From Lineus longissimus (lineage: Eukaryota; Nemertea; Pilidiophora; Heteronemertea; Lineidae), in NCBI RefSeq assembly GCF_910592395.1, contig NC_088320.1, forward strand, positions 13,764,501 to 13,828,500: a DNA stretch of 64,000 nucleotides, written 5' to 3'. The position numbers and the translations under genes are program-made. Under the pieces are notes generated by a model. It had not been told where the DNA came from. It searched no databases and saw only the letters and a program-made list of their open reading frames with translations. This document shows, one piece after another, positions 12,650 to 23,609 of this stretch (position 1 is its first letter; the number at the start of each line of letters is the position of its first letter).

Positions 12650-14800
12650 GTCAACTTTTGCCAATATGCTAATATTCCCAGCTGACATTTTAACCAAATT
12701 GGGTACCTACATAATTCACCATAGCAAAGACAGTTACTACACGACTAATTGGGGACACATAGTTAATGCTTACAAAATTCCATGTGTAATGCTTCTAGTT
12801 GGCTGGATTTACCGCTGTCCCAGACTCCGCAATCAAATTCGTCAACATTTTCAACGAGGCCGTTATTGAATTAGATCACATCGTTGTCGCCAGCTCGACC
12901 ACTCTTTCTAAAAACCTAGGCTTAGTTTTACTCAGGTTCACAGATATGCCCCACATCAATCAATAATCAAGGAGTGCGTCCAATTGTTTTATAGACCAAC
13001 GGCCGATCTCGAAACTAAGATTGTGTCGTCTGCATACATCATACAAAATACAGAAGACAGAATTTCGCCTTGTTGCAGACCAGAAACACTGGTGAACTCG
13101 TTACTCATTTCACCATTTCATCTGACCGTTGAACACAAGCACTTTTGCATGGAATTTAACATACCGAACATTTTACCTTTCAGACCATATTTCATAAGCT
13201 TATACAATAGACCTCGTAGTGAGTAATCGACAAAGCAACAGTATAACCGTTCGTTTATATTGACAGATCGCTCGACCATGCTTCTAAGTGTGAACGCTAC
13301 ATCTAGTGTACCAAGTCCTGGTCTAAAAACCAAACTGACCATTGCGAAGCATATTCTGTCCCAATTCATAGGTCTGGCATTTAGCACGGAGGTGAACATT
13401 TCACCTAAATTACTAATCAGAGAGATGCCACGATAATTAGTAATCTTATTAGCACCGTTTTCTTATGTAACGGCACAATAACAGCATTGCTCCAAAGCTT
13501 TGGGTAGGTGCCTGTATAGTACCCCCTGGTATATGGCACGGCCTAACCCGCCGGCCATGAGGGAATTCCTTTATGGCCCAGTGGTTGGCGCGTTGGCCCC
13601 AGACTGGATCGGTGACCGGCGCGTATAATAAATCTGGCAGACCTTCCCACGCGATGCGAGCTCTGGATTTGTAGTTCGGTACTGAGACGCATGAAGCGCT
13701 AAGTAGGATCGCGGACGATCCATCTCTGTCCGAAGGGGGGAATGATGTATAGTACCCCCAGGTATATGGCACGGCTTAACCCGCCGGCCATGAGTGACGT
13801 CACTACTATGGAATTTACTACGAAAACTCATGAATGAAAGATCGCATGACTCACGTGATTCTCACATGATTCTCAATAATAACAAATTGAACTGCGCATG
13901 CTCGGGCACTGGGGGCGGAACTACAAATCTGAACTCGAATAGGAAGTTGGAAGTTTGACTTTCTCGGGCGGTGAAAGTCGAAAAGTTGAATAAATCGCTC
14001 GGCGGTTCCAGTTCCCTTTAAGACCGGTAACAACATTACATTGTTTTCCAGTATATATTCATTGAGGATACTGTCCTCCGCGGGAGACTTATTTCTATTC
14101 AACTTATAGCGATAGCGCTAAGAAGCTCAGCATCACTAAAGACAGCTCAGGCGTGTTGACTAAGTAAGTCAAGTTCGCTGCTATTTTATTTTCTACCTGA
14201 AGTTGTCATGGAACTCATTAGCGACCAGTGTGTTACGGGGTCCGGCTTCTTTCCATTTTAGAATTTTGAAATATTTTCTAGGATTGCGTTTTTTCAGTAC
14301 CTGCATTGAAAGAGACGGCCTACTTAAACTCCCTTTTCTTAGCTAGTAACAGTTCGTAGGCGGGCTTAGACCGGCTTCTTTTTAACTCCTTTAGCGCAGC
14401 CTTGTTGAATTTCATTTTATCATAACATTCGCGTTTGAACCAGTTGGCAGCGTCTCCTAACGAAAACACAAGAGTACACTTTTCAAAAAAATACGTGTCC
14501 CCAATTGGCTGTCATGCGGTAGTAACGAGATCGACATAATGATTGACTCCTAATTCATTCGCTGGAATGAGCTGTAGGTCTTCTGTAAGTTTTTTTTTAT
14601 TGTGTTCTCAAGGTCATTTTAAAAGTGATTAGCATGTGCATCGTTCCGTGCCACTCGATCATACGAAGTGCGAGCTTTGCTATTATTGATAGGAGTGGCC
14701 GCTTCAGAATTAACACCAGCAATAAAACAGCTAATAGGAGCATGGTTAGACGTTGTGCTTAGGTCAACCGCTTTGAATGACTCGACGAAACTAGTGCTAT
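12650..14800 (-). pseudogene. Degenerate non-LTR retrotransposon (endonuclease end, linker, reverse transcriptase)
   Basis: Read on the minus strand from high to low coordinates, segments appear in the correct LINE order but in changing frames. The order is an APE-type endonuclease end with 'LSTTSNHAPI' (about 14710-14790), a basic linker 'ANWFKRECYDKMKFNKAALK' (about 14400-14460), and 'NPRKYFKILKWKEAG' (about 14250). After an insertion come 'WSNAVIVPLHKK' (about 13470-13505), 'NYRGISLISNLGEMFTSVLN' and 'LVFRPGLGTLDVAFTLR' (13320-13440), and 'LYCCFVDYS', where the usual catalytic 'FDS' stretch is missing. 'GLQQGEILSS', 'MMYADDTILV' (about 13000-13070) and a C-terminal 'LEALHMEFCKH' (about 12800) close the series. 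The sequence between the QGE and YADD motifs is also shortened. Many frameshifts and stops make it a dead copy. I do not assign a clade. Confidence 0.85.
13509..14178. mobile_element. Insertion within the LINE relic, SINE-like in part
   Basis: This stretch splits the LINE reading. Its left part holds two copies, about 230 bp apart (13513-13560 and 13743-13795), of a 45-bp motif, GTATATGGCACGGC(C/T)TAACC then CGCCGGCCATGA; a third related copy is at 31188-31235. Between the first two lies TGGCCCAGTGGTTGG, a good match to a tRNA-type A box, suggesting a tRNA-derived SINE head, although no good B box follows. The rest is unassigned. Confidence 0.5.
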
Positions 14801-15071
14801 GATGGACGTGCCATTATGGGTAAAGCATGTGAACTTTCAACTATCGGGGTTCGTATCTCCATTCAGAATTGACAAGCCGCACGAGCCACATAAATAAGGA
14901 ACACTTCCACCCTGAGCATTCACATTCATAAATCTTCAGAACTCCTCTCATCAAAAAATGAATATTCAGAGAATTCTTCTTCTTTTCGGCGTTCGCCCGG
15001 CACTTGGAGCTGCTTTTCTCCAGGGAGTATTCTTGTTCCAAAGCGGGATGACTGTTTATGCGTGACACTGC

Positions 15072-15180
15072 GGTTATGCGCCAATTGGGTTTATTGGCCT
15101 AGTGAATCCGACTTCGGCGAAAGGCTAATGCGCTAATTGGGTTTATTGGCCTAGTGAATCCGACTTCGACGTAAGGCTGA
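15072..15180. repeat. 54-bp unit in two tandem copies
   Basis: ATGCGC(C/T)AATTGGGTTTAT and the following TGGCCTAGTGAATCCGACTTC segment occur twice in a row with about four differences. No coding function was seen. Confidence 0.85.
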
Positions 15181-15529
15181 GTCCACGCGAGCTACTCATA
15201 TTTCACTTGGTGGGGTCTTGAACCTGCCCTGGCATAGACGCAAGATACAAGAAACCTCGGTTTTAAGTCTCATTCGAAGGACTGTGAAGAGCGAGGAATT
15301 TTAGTTCCTTGAAAAGCCACGCCGGTGTACCAGCGATAGCAGTCCTAGGGTTAGTTGTCCCCAAAACAAAACATGGGTATTGTCAACGGTTATGGTCAGG
15401 GTTAGTCGTATACTCGTAAAAAGAGAACACCAAGCCTTAATCAGCTTTTACAATAGAAAGCGGACTATGGTTCCATGAGGACTTTGATTGCGATCACACC
15501 GGTTCATCCAGAAATACAATTTGGATTCT

Positions 15530-15690
15530 CCCCGAATCGAAACCGGCCGCGATATTTTTTCCCAAATGACATATCCATTGCAATTGTTATTCGTAGTTCC
15601 TATTACTCTTCTATCATAAAGAGGGCGTGGGTGCAGGGGACGGTAAGGGTCAGGGTTAGGGTAAGGGTTAGACGAATTTCACCCACTCAT
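15530..15690. repeat. Dispersed repeat ending in degenerate telomere-like TTAGGG units
   Basis: The sequence from GGCCGCGATATTTTTTCCCA through CATTGCAATTGTTATTCGTA to GGTCAGGGTTAGGGTAAGGG recurs in inverted orientation at 33240-33455. The G-rich end holds only a few imperfect telomere-like units, so it is part of the repeat family and not telomeric evidence. Confidence 0.75.
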
Positions 15691-15709
15691 TGCGGAAATA
15701 TATTAACAC

Positions 15710-16057
15710 TCGCCACTGTTTCGCCAAGCGTTTCTATGCATTATGAATCGATAGCTGTGGAAACAATCCAAACCCTCGATTACTTCCCTTCTGATTACGT
15801 CTCTCTGTCCTCTTAAGGTCTCAACTGCAGCGACGATTCTGGAACATAAGTCATTGATATCTTGTGGAGGCAACTTGTAAACTTGATTCTAAAGATGTCC
15901 CCACAAAACAACCCACAGGGGGTGAGGTTCCGGGGACCTTTGTTGGCCTCTCAATCTCATGGCTGATCGCACCAAATGCATCTGCTACTTGCTTGAGGCT
16001 TCCAGTCCTCAACCACTCTGTTACCGCAAACACACGCCGCTCAGTAGTAAGCTGCAT
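15710..16057 (-). pseudogene. Internally deleted mariner-type transposase relic
   Basis: The minus strand opens with 'MQLTTERRVFAVTEWLRTG' and 'SLKQVADAFG', which resembles the N-terminal helix-turn-helix of arthropod-type Tc1/mariner relatives (DUF4817-like). It then jumps to the C-terminal end. After a frame change the translation gives 'RNLTPCGLF', equivalent to the third-aspartate motif of mariner-type enzymes with the Asp lost. 'KLPPQDINDLCSRIVAAVET' and 'LDCFHSYRFIMHRNAWR' follow. The central catalytic region is absent. It is a dead internal-deletion derivative. Confidence 0.65.
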
Positions 16058-16069
16058 TTTTCTGGTCTG

Positions 16070-16675
16070 AGAAAATGAGCAGCCTTTTCAACTTCAGGGA
16101 GGGTGCAATGAATAAACATGCAGAGGATTGCATAATTTTGAGGCCCAACAAAAGCCCTGCACTGGGCAAACAAGGTTCGATCATTACCAAAACATCTATC
16201 TGGTGCAAGACCAGTTCTGCCATGGTTGATTGAACTGTTTCGTGCTCAATCATCTGTGACAGTAAATTTGATTTATTGGTGTCATAAGAAAGAGGACATC
16301 ATTAGGTAATAAGTGGTTGTTGCCAATTTCCAAAATGTTTAGCCATGTCCAAGAAATTAACAAATTAATCTCGGTTTCTTTTTTTTAAATACCCTGTATA
16401 ATCTGGTAATTTGTTCATAAAGGATCTAGTAAGGTTGTACACATTTACAAATTATACAGATTATACAGATGCTATACATGCTTAGATTCCATATAGCATT
16501 CATTCAATTTTCTTTAACGTTTTGCTACGGAAAATGTTGTCTGTGTACTTGGAAATGACATCATCAAAATCTCGAGAAAGCAGGTCGTCCGATAGAGAAT
16601 TCTATTGGCTGAACTCTCGTAGACCGTGTAAATGCAATTCATGACATATATGGATTATTGCACGTTCTGACCAAC
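16070..16675. other. No gene recognised
   Basis: AT-rich sequence between the transposase relic and the PAN-like exon. Nothing identifiable. Confidence 0.4.
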
Positions 16676-16964
16676 ATGGACATAGCTTCAGCAAGATTAG
16701 TGTTTTCATCATTCCATTTCATGGCAATGCACATTAGCGGAACCGATAATAATTTAACTTCTGCAATCTTACGAGTTCAGTCGATTCTTCGATGTAGCGT
16801 GGCATGCTCGAATATTCATAGGTGCGTTGCTTTTTCCACCACCTACTACTTGAACGGCCATGACGGCCATAATCCAAGGTTAACCTGTCATCTTCGCAAG
16901 GATACTGCTACCAAGGGCTGGAATTGCCGTGGCCGGAGAACAAGACATCGGTTTTGGAAAAAGC
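16676..16964 (+). CDS. PAN/apple-like domain exon of an unidentified gene (tentative)
   Basis: The reading frame contains 'SILRCSVACSNIHRCVAFST', then about 15 residues and 'RLTCHLRKDT'. The order C-x3-C, C-x-A-F and C-x-L is the core of PAN_1/apple modules, which are extracellular domains common in invertebrate lectin-like and matrix proteins. The peptide turns basic after the domain and reaches a possible donor (AAGCAG/GTAGCT) at 16964/16965. The 5' boundary is uncertain: the frame is open from an ATG at 16658 or 16676, or the exon may start at an acceptor near 16737. Neighbouring exons were not found, so it could be a solitary exon or a decayed gene piece. Confidence 0.45.
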
Positions 16965-17182
16965 AGGTAGCTAACTTTTCAGTTTTCATATTCGCAACCT
17001 ATTTTGCAATAAAGACATTATTTGCTGTTATTGCGGGCACAACAAGTTAAACGCCGGTACGGTGGTGCTCTCGATCCGTCGTTGGTCAGCCCCCCCCCCC
17101 CCCCCTTCACTCTATACTCTGAAACTTGACCAATTTTCGGCGAACTGGTAGATATCAAAGATCACCGCGGTGTGCCGGCCAT

Positions 17183-17757
17183 GATAGGGAGCTCTTTAAA
17201 CGAGCTATATGGTTAGATAGTGTGTATACCGTCAACAAAAAAAGTTGACCCGGAACCAGAAAACCTCCACCCCCAGGTGAAATATTTGCACGAGAATCGG
17301 ATACGCCGATGCACAGCAATTTACCTGGGGAGAGATTTTCTTTTTCCAAAACAATGCAGCGGGACCGATGATTTTTACGCAGAGTAGCCGCTGTTCGGTT
17401 CGAGATTTCGTCAAAACAGGGCGAATCAAAGTGTGACGATACCCTGTGGCGAATCGAAATACATTAAACAACAATCTGCAGCGCTGCCAGAGATTATGTT
17501 TCTCTTTCCGCGAAGAAATCGTGCTTTGAACTGGCAAAAGTCCGCAAAAGATTTCGAGTCTGCTAACTTTTCCGTAATACGCATGCGCACCAACATGATC
17601 GGTCCGGGGCTGCCCGTTTCGACGACGATTTCATCAATGTCATGGTGTGTGGGAGGATGTCGACGGTATACAACTATATCCCCCCCCCCCCCCCCCACCA
17701 CCACCACCACCCGAGTCTTCTCGCTCACCAGCCCTATTAACGAAGAGCTCCCTATCA
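17183..17757. mobile_element. MITE with GATAGGGAGCTCTT inverted ends
   Basis: GATAGGGAGCTCTT (17183-17196) is mirrored by AAGAGCTCCCTATC (about 17743-17756). The interior has a 17-C run followed by CCA repeats (17680-17710) and two antisense ORFs (17426-17860 and 17433-17849) that are shadows of each other. I see no transposase. Confidence 0.6.
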
Positions 17758-17937
17758 AGGCATTAACATTCCCCATATTAAAATATATTATTCTCACTAT
17801 ATGCAAAAGAGTTGGAGTTTTGATATTTTCTTTTGGAATGATTTTGTAATCTTGCTGCAAATGTGGTAACGGAGATCGCGTAATGTACGTTGCATTAGAT
17901 GTACCTTCTATATGTTACGTAGGTTTTCATTGTGTGT

Positions 17938-17957
17938 GGGGGGGGGGGGGGGGGGGG
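17938..17957 (+). repeat. Homopolymer run of 20 G
   Basis: Uninterrupted G run. A 16-C run lies nearby at 17090-17105. Confidence 0.95.
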
Positions 17958-18937
17958 TGTCAGTCGATTTTGGGGTGTAGAACTCTTATTTCCACGTGTC
18001 TGTGATTAGAGTTGAGGAACATGCTCGACGAGGCGATCGATCATGTGCACTAAATGTAGAACACAAATGACACAGTGAATAAATCGAACTGGAGAAAAGA
18101 CTATGTAAGATTTTTACCAACATCGCTTTCTAAAAAGAAACCCCATTCTCGTTATTATGCACGGCGTACATTCAAATGAGGAATAAAATGTACAGCTATA
18201 CTTCAATTTTGAGAATGAATTACAGCGTCTGATGATAACTTCGACTCGCCTGAACTGGTAAACATTTCACAGTGATAAATTCCGTGTAACTGCACAATAC
18301 TATTTTGAATACCTATGCCTTAGGCGTATATATTAAAGTCGTTGACTGCAATCATTTCATTGCAGCCATATCATGAACCGATCCGATTTTGGAATTGCAA
18401 AATTAACTGTAAAAATGCAGATGGAATATCACTATGAAAACATTAGTCGATTAACTGAATATCTTAATAGATACCTGTTATCAAACCTCGGAGGTGAAGT
18501 CGGAACTGCGGAAACATCTTAAAACGGTATGAGAAAATCGATATCCTAATATCTGCGCTCTGTTACTTATTACAGATATTGTATATTTGACAAAATATAC
18601 AATGAATAATTATTTGCAATGTTCCATCAGTATCAAATTGTTCAAACCTCGAAATTTATCGACTTATATATCTAATATCAATCTTTTCAGTTTCACTGTT
18701 TTAGGGTGTTTCCGCCTTGTTACCCCAGATTCCGCAGTTTTCGCAGATTCCGCTGAATTGCCATGGCCGTCAGGATGGGATGCGGAGCGGAGCGCAACCT
18801 CTTTAATTTACGGGGGATCCAAAACAGGCATTATACGTTGATAATGGATTGATATAATCAAGATGCGTGCATTACTTATCACGCGTGTCTAATCAAGAGA
18901 GGAGCAGCCTTCCATCTCCAACATGTCATGTATTAAC
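17958..18937. other. No gene recognised
   Basis: AT-rich. The ORF at 18587-18841 has no motif. Confidence 0.4.
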
Positions 18938-19160
18938 TGTGACCCGCTCTACCAAAACTAGGCGCTTGTCGCATCTGAACTTGCCAGGTTGATACGGACT
19001 TGTTGTTCATTTCCCTATTGTAGACCTTTTGTGAAATGTGACCAAATCAGTTTGTAATAGATTTCACAAAAGGTCTACAATAGGGAAATGAACAACAAGT
19101 CCGTATCAACCTGTCAAGTTCAGATGCGACAAGCGCCTAGTTTTGGTAGAGCGAGTCACA
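18938..19160. mobile_element. Long perfect-type hairpin MITE (~98-bp arms)
   Basis: The left arm TGTGACCCGCTCTACCAAAA... to ...GACCTTTTGTGAAAT is mirrored almost exactly by ATTTCACAAAAGGTC... to ...GGTAGAGCGAGTCACA, leaving a loop of roughly 20 bp. The whole 223-bp unit can fold into one stem. It has no coding capacity. Confidence 0.9.
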
Positions 19161-19188
19161 TACTTTAGAATTTGAACATACTCTAAAA

Positions 19189-19492
19189 CCTCGAATACAA
19201 GGAATGATGCTCAACCCCCAATCGTTACATTGGTTTTGAATGGGAATTGACAAATAAGTATTATTCTCTTATCAATGGCATGGGCCATGGAGTCGCATGT
19301 GTTATAATCACGCTCTGATCTTGGCTGACATTGACAGTGAAACGAAATCAACATCACTGGTTATAGTAGGCCCATTTCTTCTAATAAAAGAGACACGTTG
19401 TGTCGTTTCTTTAGAATTGATATTGAGGTTCTAGAATTCCTCTTCCATTGTAATGATTGGTGGCGGAGCCTCATTCCTTGTATTCGAGGTAT
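19189..19492. mobile_element. Small DNA element with ~50-bp inverted ends
   Basis: ACCTCGAATACAAGGAATGA (19189) is mirrored by TCATTCCTTGTATTCGAGGT ending at 19492, and similarity continues inward for about 50 bp. A solitary related end lies at 32096-32140, so this is a dispersed family. Confidence 0.8.
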
Positions 19493-19755
19493 TTATCCTT
19501 TATAACCCGAACACTACATTCAGAGATGTCATATACATATCTTAACTTTCAACCGAAACGCCGAACTAGCAGAGGGGCAACTATCGGTCGTACCGTGATG
19601 TAAGGATCTATGGCAAATTCCCAGCGTGGGCGGCATCAGTATTTTACCACACGAAGTTAAGGGCCGTAGTCACGGTGGCCTCTTTTCATTACACCTTGAG
19701 CTCTCATCGTAATGTCTACGTTTTCAGTCAAGAGACTATAAGTGGAGATTTTAGA

Positions 19756-20679
19756 ATGACGTCTAATTTTCATCTTTACGAGCTCACCTACATTGCTGGC
19801 GAATTTGACGATGATGTAATAGGTATCAGCACTCGTCGTGGACGGAAGTCTGCCTATGAAAAATTTCGAGCATATCTATTCGATTTGAATGGAAAAGGTT
19901 ATTGCCGAAAATTGATTTTACCGTATGATGAACTTAAGAAAAGCCTCGGTCCGAGAAATTCGACGTTCGAATATTTCAAAATGGTTTCATGCGGTGAGAA
20001 TGTTTTCTTAGAGATGACCTTTCGATGCAAATTTAAGAAGCACAAGTACAGGGAAAAAACCCTTTCTATATCTTGGTTAGATTGGTATAAAATAGTAAAC
20101 GTAGGGTTCGTTCTTAAACTTCAGTATGTAAAACGCCTAAAAGGGGAGCGCTACTCTCTCATGTCTGAAGCCGACAGAGTTAAATCACTTAATATGGATA
20201 ACATCATACTAGAAGATATCAAATGTGATTTAAATGGTTATCTCTATAAATCATCAGGCAGCGCACATCCAATCACCATCTTAGAAAAACCGTACGAGCA
20301 TAATACATCCACGTCGATTATCTTTCGTGATGATTTCTTCAGAAAATTTGGAGACTCTCCAATTGTGTCTTTGCTCGGGTCTCATAACGTTGTCATTGAG
20401 GTTCATCGGTCGAGGGTTGTCACCAACGTCATTTTAAGTGACCCTAAGGAGAACTTCAAGTTTCATTCTAAGAAACACGCTAAATTAATTTTTATGTTAA
20501 ACTTGGAGCCATGCCTTGAACAATCAGATGTTAAAGCTAGGCCTACGTTATTGAAGACATTATATGCCCAGTTTGTCTCATATTATATGCTTATTGTTGA
20601 TGCGAATGAAAGAATAATCGCCTGGCCAAAATTTGGTTCTAGTAATAAGCAGTTGACGGCAAAAGCATTTATTGTGTGA
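19756..20679 (+). CDS. Orphan ORF, ~307 codons from the first ATG
   Basis: A long uninterrupted frame with normal-looking amino-acid composition. It is open from about 19570, but the first ATG is at 19756 (MTSNFHLYELTYIAGEFDDD), so it may be a 3'-terminal exon, a 5'-decayed gene or a gene starting at this ATG. It is mildly basic, with alternating hydrophobic segments suggesting a beta-rich soluble fold and no clear signal peptide or membrane span. It ends at TGA 20679 followed by an A-rich stretch. It lies between a pair of MITEs and the start of the duplicated block, and the corresponding position of the left block falls outside the window. I recognise no family; candidates are a taxon-restricted gene or an uncharacterised transposon ORF. 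Confidence 0.55.
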   Translation: MTSNFHLYELTYIAGEFDDDVIGISTRRGRKSAYEKFRAYLFDLNGKGYCRKLILPYDELKKSLGPRNSTFEYFKMVSCGENVFLEMTFRCKFKKHKYREKTLSISWLDWYKIVNVGFVLKLQYVKRLKGERYSLMSEADRVKSLNMDNIILEDIKCDLNGYLYKSSGSAHPITILEKPYEHNTSTSIIFRDDFFRKFGDSPIVSLLGSHNVVIEVHRSRVVTNVILSDPKENFKFHSKKHAKLIFMLNLEPCLEQSDVKARPTLLKTLYAQFVSYYMLIVDANERIIAWPKFGSSNKQLTAKAFIV

Positions 20680-22831
20680 AAAAAAAAGTATTTTGTGTTT
20701 TAACTGAACTGCGTGAACAAAACTCCCATTTAATGTAATACATGAAGCTGAGTAAAGGAAACCACTTGAAAATATAAATGATAGTGAGTTTTGAACAGTA
20801 AAAGCCTCAGATTAAAATAAGTTCTTGATGTGAGCAGTTTCGGGGACGGTTGCGAAATCCTCACTTTTTTCTTTTATCCCGTGAATTGCATCACAATTTA
20901 GCATGTATTGTATCATACAACCTAAGTCAGACCATCAACCTTGATCCTGGCCGGCTTTAAACATCCCTCAGTATTTGTCACCGATCATTTCATTCATAGC
21001 AATGTTCCCTCGTCCGTATCGTGACAGGACCTCTTAAAGGCCACGACTCCTGCTTTTATGATTGCATGACATGTACAAATCCTCAAAGAGTAGACTTAAA
21101 GCTCCGCATTAAATCAAGTTTGATCAAAATTGAAGCACCCAGTCCAGAGATAAAGCAAGATTAACTGTTTTGTTTACATGTTATGTAACAACCTTGGTTA
21201 GGTTTCTAAGTGAAGTCAGGCGGCAAGTTTACTGACATAGATCAGACTGATGTTTGATTTCTTACTATAATGGTATAAATTTGTCTGTATTACCTTACCT
21301 TTTTATAGGGTATATCGAATGTCAATGAAAAACAGACTTCATATATCAATTTTAAGAGCATTCATTGATATTTGTCCTCCCAAGTAGGGCAATAGCCTGA
21401 TCTACATCACAACTTTTGCTGAACCCGCCGCCTGGCTCTGACAAGCCAGTTGCTGGCCTGATTAGGTAATCAAGTTGTCAAACACATAAATGGCTATATC
21501 TTCAAAATGGATTGAGCTAATTGCATTGGGTTTTCTGTATTGTATAAAGTGTTAGGTACACTTTTGAAATCGTCTTACAGCAGAAAATGGCAAAATACCT
21601 GGAGTTATGGCCTTTAAGGAAGGTGATAATACAGACATTGTACAGCTCCGAAGGGACAAGATTTTAGACCGTTAATGGTAATAATGCGAAACTTTCTCAA
21701 AGTAATTATGGTTTATTTCTATAAATCAAAGCCAGACAAGACATCGGTTCTTTCCACTTTTCAAAAACACGCAAGACATTGTTGCATGAAAAAACTACAT
21801 TGATAATTCGGCTGATAAGACTTTTCATACTCAACTATGTCTTGTAGTTAAACTTACACATGCGATAAGCAGGACCGTCTCGTTTGAAAGACGTGACCGT
21901 CCTTTGATTGAGATTCAGCTCTCGGTCTGGTAAGCGAGAGAGATATGGTGAAAACAGTTCGACGACTAGACTTTTATTGCCTGCAGCTCTATACGTGTAA
22001 TTGGGAATTAAAATTGAAAGAATGCATTATTCGGAGGTTTCAGCTTGCATCTTCTTCAAGCTCAAAATCTTTGAGTTTGATATGCTTGCACGCCCTGCTG
22101 TCCAGGTTTCATTACAATATGGTTACATAGCTGCTAGCTATGATCCAGGTCAGATTACTAGAACCGACTCGACAAGAACGAATGAGGACTTCGTACTTTC
22201 AGGGCGGTTGTTAAGATGATTATATTGAATTCATGCGAGGGTGGCAGTCCTTTTAGAGAATGTGCATGCGTGGACGTCAGGCTGTTCTCTCAATTGTAAA
22301 TGACACCAATTTCGAAATGCGTTTGGAAGGCCCTTTTCAAATAATACTAATAGATGCTGTTGACCGCTGGAGATGCCGTGATCTCATCTTTCTGCGGTAA
22401 TTCGATTCATTTATGTGATGAATACAGGTCAGTAGCAGCAATCGCTCCAAGCACTCAAAGGAATGGGCGGCATTTATTGCAATATGTTTGTTGTTGTTCT
22501 TCTTCTGGTTCTTCTTCTTCTTCATCAGTTAAAGATTTTTCTGAACGTGTTTGATGCTTTTCATCGACACGGAGAGCTATCTCGGGTCACATCGGAGTCA
22601 ATATCGGAAATCTTTTTTGTGCAATTTATTGATTGAAAATAGGAGGTTACTGGACAGCCGACAGCTGGGTAATATTGCCCTTAATAATGCCAATATTTCT
22701 TTAAGGCCACCTCAAACCGAAAATCTCTAATGACCACGAATTTTTAAAACACTTCTTATAGGTTAATCCAAAAATAACGGTTTTCATGTGAATGAGTAAA
22801 GTTACTGCTCGAGAAAAATGTGATTTGACCG

Positions 22832-23035
22832 TGTATCAGCTGATCACCCGGCCAACATACCAATCCAGTGAACGCCTACGCCGCCCATTATTGCAATAAT
22901 GTGTTTTGTCTTTATACCAATCTATCGAACAGTGCGCCCGGTTTCAGTAACTCTACATGGCATGTCCCAACTCGTACAGGTGATAGTTTAGTGCTAAATA
23001 TGATAGGCAACAGGAAATCTATTTGTTTAGGAATC
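22832..23035. other. 204-bp segment present only in the right copy
   Basis: The left copy reads straight through (GACCG then TCGGGTTGC), while this copy has 204 extra bases between the same words. No target duplication is evident, so insertion here and deletion on the left are equally possible. Confidence 0.8.
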
Positions 23036-23609
23036 TCGGGTTGCAAAGCCGATCCGATTAAACCAAGGAAACTCTGAAAGCTTCCTAAGCAATTATATGG
23101 TGCTTGTTGATTTTGATTCGTATGTCTTATGTTGCGTCGTGGCCGATCGATTTATAGATGTACGGAAAACATTTTCAAATGTAAAAGTTCAAGTCTAATT
23201 TCATACAAATTTTATATAAAATTCATATAAAAACCAGTACATGTCTATACATTATATAAAATTGATGTATTCATTTTTGTATAGTCTATTCTTTCATTTA
23301 CCTGTCCCACTACCTAGCCCATATATTGTCTTCTCCCACTTAAAACTGAACTGCCTGCACAAAACAAGAGCGTCCCATGCGGCAATAGTAAGAAATTCAA
23401 ACGATCGAAAGGTCCTTCGGAATATGGACTGAAACATGATAGACCTCCAATGCTTCGATGCGCTTGATTTCACAAACCAGCAAGTTACGAACAACAAATG
23501 CCGCGAGCATAGTGGGTGGTAGTACCAGACGGAGGAAGAAGTTCGCCTTGGGTTTTTTCGACACTCTCCGCAATGACTCCACTCGTTCCGGAACACTCAC
23601 TTACTTGTT

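Noticed and set aside
15636-15670. TTAGGG-like units considered as a telomere or fusion point
   Set aside because: Few and imperfect units, repeated with the same flanks at 33.2 kb, so part of a dispersed repeat.
17426-17860. Two opposite-strand ORFs of ~140 codons
   Set aside because: They mirror each other across a C-run inside a MITE; no domain recognised on either strand.
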